From Dehalococcoidia bacterium UBA3254 (GTDB lineage: Bacteria; Chloroflexota; Dehalococcoidia; Dehalococcoidales; UBA3254), in contig DEUU01000291.1 of NCBI GenBank assembly GCA_002362735.1, forward strand, positions 1 to 6,214: a DNA stretch of 6,214 nt, written 5' to 3'. A model generated the notes under the pieces. That model did no database searches and was not told the DNA's origin. It saw nothing but the letters and a program-made list of their open reading frames with translations. How positions within the stretch are numbered: the first letter of the stretch is position 1; every line of letters starts with the position of its first letter. The translations under genes and the position numbers were made by a program. This document shows positions 6,062-6,214 of this stretch, piece by piece.

Positions 6062-6093
6062 GAAGATACCGAAATAGAATGGGATAGAGTCCG

Positions 6094-6214
6094 TTGAATT
6101 CAACTTTGGAGTCCAAACCCGATAATGCCGCTTCTCAAAAAATTAGAATCATTTTAGCTGATGATCACCCTATGGTACGCCAGGCACTCAGGATGTGGCT
6201 CCAAAAACAAACCG
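6094..6214 (+). CDS. NarL-type response regulator, N-terminal part; gene continues past the right edge
   Basis: About 40 codons of a receiver domain. The segment KIRIILADDHPMVRQALRMW is the classic first strand and helix of the NarL/FixJ group: the DDH pair supplies acidic residues for metal binding, and PMVRQAL is typical of LuxR-type regulators. The phosphorylated Asp and any helix-turn-helix lie outside the window. A stop at 6085-6087 limits the frame, and no ATG lies before the conserved strand. The likely start is TTG 6094 (weak GGGA/GAG upstream at 6081-6089) or TTG 6106; ATG 6172 would remove the DDH. It is transcribed away from the SnoaL/TRAP block, so it may control that block, itself, or genes to the right; a sensor kinase is not visible. 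Confidence 0.78.
   Translation, partial: MNSTLESKPDNAASQKIRIILADDHPMVRQALRMWLQKQT

Larger units (their letters stand above)
5771..6093. other. Divergent regulatory region between the SnoaL/TRAP block and the response regulator
   Basis: This 323-nt AT-rich stretch holds no gene I can support. It contains the ribosome binding site of SnoaL-like D at its left end, an 8-bp inverted repeat (5888-5917), a probable plus-strand promoter with dyad symmetry (5963-5999) and a palindrome in the presumed leader (6041-6061). A promoter for the minus-strand block is expected here, but no -35/-10 pair on that strand is convincing. Confidence 0.6.

Overview
The window looks like a bacterial solute-uptake locus. 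One block of minus-strand genes encodes a complete tripartite TRAP transporter (receptor DctP, small membrane subunit DctQ, large membrane subunit DctM), four small SnoaL/NTF2-fold proteins and the start of a second TRAP receptor. The right edge holds the first codons of a plus-strand NarL-type response regulator. Both receptors are lipoproteins with long Thr/Ala/Pro/Ser-rich linkers after the lipobox cysteine. Together with moderate GC and expansion of small SnoaL-like proteins, this reminds me of anaerobic subsurface Chloroflexota (Dehalococcoidia). That is an impression only; Desulfobacterota and Firmicutes are not excluded.

Layout in the direction of transcription (right to left): SnoaL-like D (5288-5770), dctP (4049-5203), a 12-bp stem-loop (3986-4032), dctQ (3436-3918), dctM (2141-3439, start overlapping the dctQ stop by 4 nt), SnoaL-like C (1640-2113), SnoaL-like B (1077-1598), SnoaL-like A (571-1044) and a second dctP-like gene that runs off the left edge (1-407). 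Every minus-strand start has a clear GGAG-type ribosome binding site 6-7 nt upstream. Gaps between neighbours run from a 4-nt overlap to 163 nt, so one or a few co-transcribed units are likely. The 323-bp region 5771-6093 separates the block from the divergent regulator and carries inverted repeats and one credible plus-strand promoter.

Likely working model (inference): DctP captures a small, probably carboxylated molecule outside the membrane, and DctQM imports it using an ion gradient. The SnoaL-like proteins would act on it, or on a product, in the cytoplasm, for example by dehydration, isomerisation or hydrolysis. The second receptor may serve a related ligand. The four SnoaL-like paralogs are clearly related but differ at the most likely active-site positions, which makes their joint presence around a transporter the most interesting point here. 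I see no RNA genes, CRISPR array, insertion sequence or phage gene.
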